From the NCBI RefSeq assembly GCF_003628435.1, contig NZ_RBZN01000024.1:1-48893 (forward strand): a DNA stretch of 48,893 nucleotides. The letters are read 5' to 3'. The stretch comes from Ureibacillus endophyticus. GTDB taxonomy: Bacteria > Bacillota > Bacilli > Bacillales_A > Planococcaceae. This document shows, one piece after another, positions 46,088 through 48,893 of this stretch; the first letter of the stretch is position 1; each line of letters opens with the position of its first letter. A model generated the notes under the pieces. It was given only the letters and a program-made list of their open reading frames with translations. It did not search any database and was not told where the DNA came from. Both the position numbers and the translations under genes were made by a program.

Positions 46088-46783
46088 TTACCCGAACTTC
46101 TCTACAAGCATTTCATCCGTAACAGGTCCAATAATCTGTTCCACCAAATTTCCATTCTCATCAATTATGAAACTTGTTGGGAGAGTTAAAATTTCATATT
46201 TCGTTGAAACTTCTCCCTCTTCATCTAGCAAAATTGGAAAAGTAACTTCGTGGTCTTGTACAAATTTTTGTACCGTTTTCACGTTACTCTCGAGGTCTGT
46301 TGTATTTATTCCGAGTATGACTACGTTATGTTTCTCAGCATATTTTTCATAATATTCCTCTATATGTGGCATTTCATCTTTACAAGGGGGACACCATGTT
46401 GCCCAAAAATTAATCAATACTTTTTTACCTAGGTAATCACTTAACTTAACCTTTTCCCCATCTAATGTTGTTAAATTAAAATTAATCGCTTTACCCTTTG
46501 CCGCAATGACATCTGGTTCACTTTCTTCATGAGAATGAATATGGTCATGATCACCCTCCTCAACATATATTTCCTCATCAATGTAACGTAATTCCACTTG
46601 TTGATTTTCTATCTGTTCTTGATCCTGTTCATTCGGAGGCTCTTGTAATAATTTCATAAACAATTCTTCATCCATATATTCCGATTCCGTTATTTGCCGT
46701 TCATTTATATGTGAATATATAGAATAGATAAGCGCAAAACAGATTACTAGTAATAAACTAATCGATAATATTTTTTTACCCAT
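46088..46783 (-). CDS. ResA/TlpA-like membrane-anchored thiol-disulfide oxidoreductase
   Basis: A 231-residue protein anchored by an N-terminal helix (about 4-24) with a thioredoxin fold outside (about 95-231). The active site is WATWCPPCKDEMP with Cys131 and Cys134. A ResA-type FxLxxLDGxxVxLSDYxGKxVLINFWATWC frame is visible. Between anchor and fold is an acidic region with EEGDHDHIHSHEE (75-87), a His/Asp/Glu-rich patch not usual in ResA. Related proteins reduce apocytochrome c cysteines before heme attachment; this context gives no partner. AGGAGAG precedes the ATG. Confidence 0.87.
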   Translation of the reverse strand: MGKKILSISLLLVICFALIYSIYSHINERQITESEYMDEELFMKLLQEPPNEQDQEQIENQQVELRYIDEEIYVEEGDHDHIHSHEESEPDVIAAKGKAINFNLTTLDGEKVKLSDYLGKKVLINFWATWCPPCKDEMPHIEEYYEKYAEKHNVVILGINTTDLESNVKTVQKFVQDHEVTFPILLDEEGEVSTKYEILTLPTSFIIDENGNLVEQIIGPVTDEMLVEKFG

Positions 46784-46830
46784 ATTTCTCTCCTTTTCTT
46801 TTATAGTTTATGAAGAAAATATGAGTCTAT

Positions 46831-46863
46831 GAAAAAAGAGACACCACTAAGGATGTCTCTTTG
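46831..46863 (-). terminator. Terminator of glnA
   Basis: On the minus strand AAAGAGACATCC pairs with GGTGTCTCTTT around TTAGT and is followed by six T. Confidence 0.9.
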
Positions 46864-46869
46864 AAAATA

Positions 46870-48204
46870 TTAATACATTCTAATATATTGTTCGCGCTCC
46901 CAAGGGTGAACAGCAGTTCTAAACATATCATACTCAATTTCTTTTGCTTCTTTAAAGTTAGAATAGATATGTTCTCCAAGAGCAGCTTTGATTACTTCAT
47001 CTTTCTCTAATTCTGCTAATGCTTCTAATAGAGAACCTGGTAAGCTTTCGATACCATTTTCTTTTAGTTCAGAAGAATTCATTACATAAATATTACGGTC
47101 AACTGGTGCTGGTGGTGTTAAACCGTTACGAACTCCATCTAAACCAGCTTCTAATAATACAGCTAATGCTAAGTATGGGTTTGCAGCTGGGTCTACAGAA
47201 CGTAACTCAATACGAGTTGAAAGACCACGAGATGCTGGGATACGAATTAAAGGTGAACGGTTTTGAGCTGACCATGCGATGTAACAAGGTGCTTCATAGC
47301 CAGGTACTAAACGTTTATATGAGTTTACTAATGGATTTGTAACTGCTGTGAATCCTTTAGCATGTTTAATGATACCAGCCATAAATTGACGAGCTGTATC
47401 TGATAATTGTAAATTAGCAGTTTCATCAAAGAATACGTTTTTATCACCGCTGAATAGAGAAAGGTTTGCGTGCATTCCTGAACCATTCACACCAAATAAT
47501 GGTTTTGGCATAAATGTTGCATGTAAGCCGTGTTTACGTGCAATTGTTTTTACTACTAGTTTAAACGTTTGAATGTTATCACACGCTTCAACTGCATTTG
47601 CATATTTAAAGTCAATTTCGTGTTGTCCAGGTGCTACTTCGTGGTGAGATGCTTCAATTTCAAAGCCCATTTCTTCTAATTCTAACACGATGTCACGACG
47701 GCAATTTTCACCAAGGTCTGTTGGTGCTAAGTCGAAATAACCACCATCATCATTTAACTCTAAAGTAGGGTTCCCTTTTTCATCTAGTTTGAATAAGAAG
47801 AATTCTGGTTCTGGCCCTAAGTTAAAGCTAGTGAAGCCTAACTCTTCCATGTTAGCTAAGATGCGTTTTAAGTTTGAACGTGGGTCACCAGCAAATGGTG
47901 TGCCATCTGGGTTTGCAATGTCACAAATGAAACGTGCTACTTTACCTTTTTCATTTGTCCATGGGAAGATTACAAAAGTATCTAAATCTGGTTTTAAATA
48001 CATATCTGATTCTTCGATACGTACAAATCCTTCGATTGATGATCCATCAAACATCATTTTATTGTCTAACGCTTTATCTAATTGACTTACTGGAATTTCA
48101 ACGTTTTTAATTGTTCCTAAGATATCCGTGAATTGTAGACGAATATACTTAACTTCTTTTTCACTTACGATTTGTTTAATTTGCTCTTTTGTGTACTTAG
48201 CCAT
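46870..48204 (-). CDS. glnA: Glutamine synthetase, type I-alpha
   Basis: GlnA condenses glutamate and ammonia with ATP, and in Bacillus the feedback-inhibited enzyme also controls GlnR and TnrA. The 444-residue product from ATG 48204 has exactly the B. subtilis length. Motifs: [52 protein letters not shown] and [16 protein letters not shown]. The start is set by GGAGAG eight bases upstream; an in-frame ATG-less extension to 48213 is not used. It is the second gene of glnR-glnA, 21 bp after glnR. Confidence 0.97.
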   Translation of the reverse strand: MAKYTKEQIKQIVSEKEVKYIRLQFTDILGTIKNVEIPVSQLDKALDNKMMFDGSSIEGFVRIEESDMYLKPDLDTFVIFPWTNEKGKVARFICDIANPDGTPFAGDPRSNLKRILANMEELGFTSFNLGPEPEFFLFKLDEKGNPTLELNDDGGYFDLAPTDLGENCRRDIVLELEEMGFEIEASHHEVAPGQHEIDFKYANAVEACDNIQTFKLVVKTIARKHGLHATFMPKPLFGVNGSGMHANLSLFSGDKNVFFDETANLQLSDTARQFMAGIIKHAKGFTAVTNPLVNSYKRLVPGYEAPCYIAWSAQNRSPLIRIPASRGLSTRIELRSVDPAANPYLALAVLLEAGLDGVRNGLTPPAPVDRNIYVMNSSELKENGIESLPGSLLEALAELEKDEVIKAALGEHIYSNFKEAKEIEYDMFRTAVHPWEREQYIRMY

Positions 48205-48225
48205 TACATCCACTCTCCTAATTAA

Positions 48226-48615
48226 TTAAAATTCATCCTTAATGCGAGGTAAATCCCCATTTCTTAAAGAAACCTTTTCCAATATTTGCGCTTGTTGTAT
48301 TTCCTCACGCAATATTGAACGAAGTTGTGCATCCGAAATCGATACTTTGTCAGCTGTTTTGACACCACCAGTACTTCTCATGTCAAATACCTTCTTGACC
48401 CCAGCTATGTTAATTCCTTGGTTGAGGAGGTCTCGAATTTCTAACAGTGCATCGACATCATTTAACGAAAACATCCTTCTATTACCTTCTGATTTTGCCG
48501 GTTCTATAAGTTTATGTTCCTCGTAGTAGCGAATTTGCCGCGCACTCAACTCCGTTAATTTCATTACCATGCTTATAGGGAGTAACGGCATGGCTCTTCG
48601 AAACTCTCGACTCAT
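48226..48615 (-). CDS. glnR: MerR-family glutamine synthetase repressor GlnR
   Basis: GlnR represses glnRA and other nitrogen genes when nitrogen is in excess. The 129-residue protein has the MerR-type DNA-binding domain (about 10-80, LTELSARQIRYYEEHKLIEPAKSEGNRRMFS) and a C-terminal part that binds feedback-inhibited GlnA (about 95-129, SDAQLRSILREEIQQA). B. subtilis GlnR has 135. It autoregulates through the operators at 48654-48692. Confidence 0.95.
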   Translation of the reverse strand: MSREFRRAMPLLPISMVMKLTELSARQIRYYEEHKLIEPAKSEGNRRMFSLNDVDALLEIRDLLNQGINIAGVKKVFDMRSTGGVKTADKVSISDAQLRSILREEIQQAQILEKVSLRNGDLPRIKDEF

Positions 48616-48653
48616 TAGTATCTCCTCCCTTTCATGTTTTTATATTAATATAT

Positions 48654-48692
48654 GTTATGTCTCATTGCAATGTGATGTTAGGAAAAATAACA
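48654..48692 (-). promoter_or_regulatory. GlnR/TnrA operators upstream of glnRA
   Basis: TGTTAGGAAAAATAACA (48676-48692) matches TGTNA-N7-TNACA perfectly. A second site, TGTTA-N7-TTGCA (48654-48670), has one mismatch and starts 22 bp away. They lie 39-77 bp upstream of the glnR ATG. B. subtilis glnRA also has two such operators. A TTGCAA (48665-48670) and TAATAT 17 bp downstream on the minus strand may be the promoter. Confidence 0.8.
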
Positions 48693-48776
48693 TATGTTTT
48701 TTCGATAATTATTATCCAGTTATTAGATACATTTGCCATCAAATGTTCAATAATTTCGATTGGTTATTGTATTAAT

Positions 48777-48893
48777 AAAAACCACCAGTCGAACTGGTGG
48801 TTTTCTCTGCGCGTGAAACGCTGGGTTACTGGCCCACGTCTAAAGACGCGCTGAATGGTCTGCCAACCGCACTACGTTTCCGACTACCGCTAA
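48777..48893 (-). mobile_element. Possible end of an IS200/IS605-type (TnpB) element, cut by the window edge
   Basis: A perfect 9-bp hairpin (ACCACCAGT/ACTGGTGGT, 48781-48801) flanked by A and T runs is followed by 90 bp of GC-rich, non-coding sequence with further small hairpins (ACGTC TAAA GACGC at 48837-48850; GCGTGAAACGC). On the minus strand this gives structured RNA ending in the terminal hairpin, the layout of the right end and omega-RNA of TnpB elements. No transposase or TnpB coding sequence is in the window, so the call is tentative; a simple bidirectional terminator of a neighbouring gene is the alternative. Confidence 0.35.

Noticed and set aside
45975-46352. Plus-strand frame of 125 codons after fabI
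   Set aside because: It runs through a strong terminator hairpin and then antisense to the ResA-like gene; no ribosome site.
46681-46700. Further TTATTTGCC copy near 46690
   Set aside because: A single copy inside the coding sequence of the ResA-like gene, without any 21-bp neighbour.

Overview
The window comes from an AT-rich, endospore-forming member of the Bacillales. Protein sequences and gene order closely follow the Bacillus subtilis birA-to-fer region. The likely host is a Bacillaceae/Planococcaceae relative such as Lysinibacillus or Ureibacillus; the genus is an inference. Markers are SpoIVA, SleB/YpeB, HBsu, TRAP (MtrB), bacillithiol genes (bshA, ypdA) and the HepS/MenG/HepT menaquinone set. 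Nearly all genes lie on the minus strand, so the text below follows map order and transcription mostly runs right to left.

Layout. 1-262: GC-rich hairpin repeats. 356-5424: birA, cca, bshA, mgsA, dapB and a MazG-like gene. 5557-6402 (+): a YitT-family membrane protein. 6514-6666: an unlisted-size 50-aa membrane protein. 6861-7131: a second block of the same GC-rich repeats, which supplies the stop codon of a zinc metallopeptidase (7117-7803). 7857-13273: ypjA, the menaquinol:cytochrome c reductase genes qcrC-qcrB-qcrA (transcribed A-B-C), ypiF, ypiB and ypiA. 13385-19553: an aromatic amino acid cluster (aroC-aroB-aroH-hisC-tyrA-aroA in transcription order) without the trp genes that interrupt it in B. 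subtilis. 19764-25455: cheR, a small membrane protein, ndk, hepT, menG, hepS, mtrB, folE, hbs. 25660-30800: spoIVA (apparent AUA start), yphF, yphE, gpsA, der. 31102-36855: S1-domain protein, cmk, the PilZ protein YpfA, ypeB, sleB, prsW. 36942-37910 (+): asparaginase. 38103-43387: ypdA, a phosphoesterase, a LysM protein, recS, ypbB. 43492-43740 (+): ferredoxin.

The right end departs from the B. subtilis order. It holds a NERD-domain (predicted PD-(D/E)XK nuclease) gene bracketed by two arrays of a TTATTTGC motif, each spaced at exactly 21 bp. After it come fabI with a clear FapR operator, a ResA/TlpA-like thioredoxin, and glnR-glnA with GlnR boxes. The window closes in what looks like one end of an IS200/IS605-type element.

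The most unusual observation is the NERD gene with its 21-bp phased arrays (4 copies overlapping its stop codon, 5 copies upstream) and a leader hairpin that covers part of its ribosome binding site. Second is spoIVA, whose only well-placed start is AUA. No tRNA, rRNA, CRISPR array or complete transposase was found.
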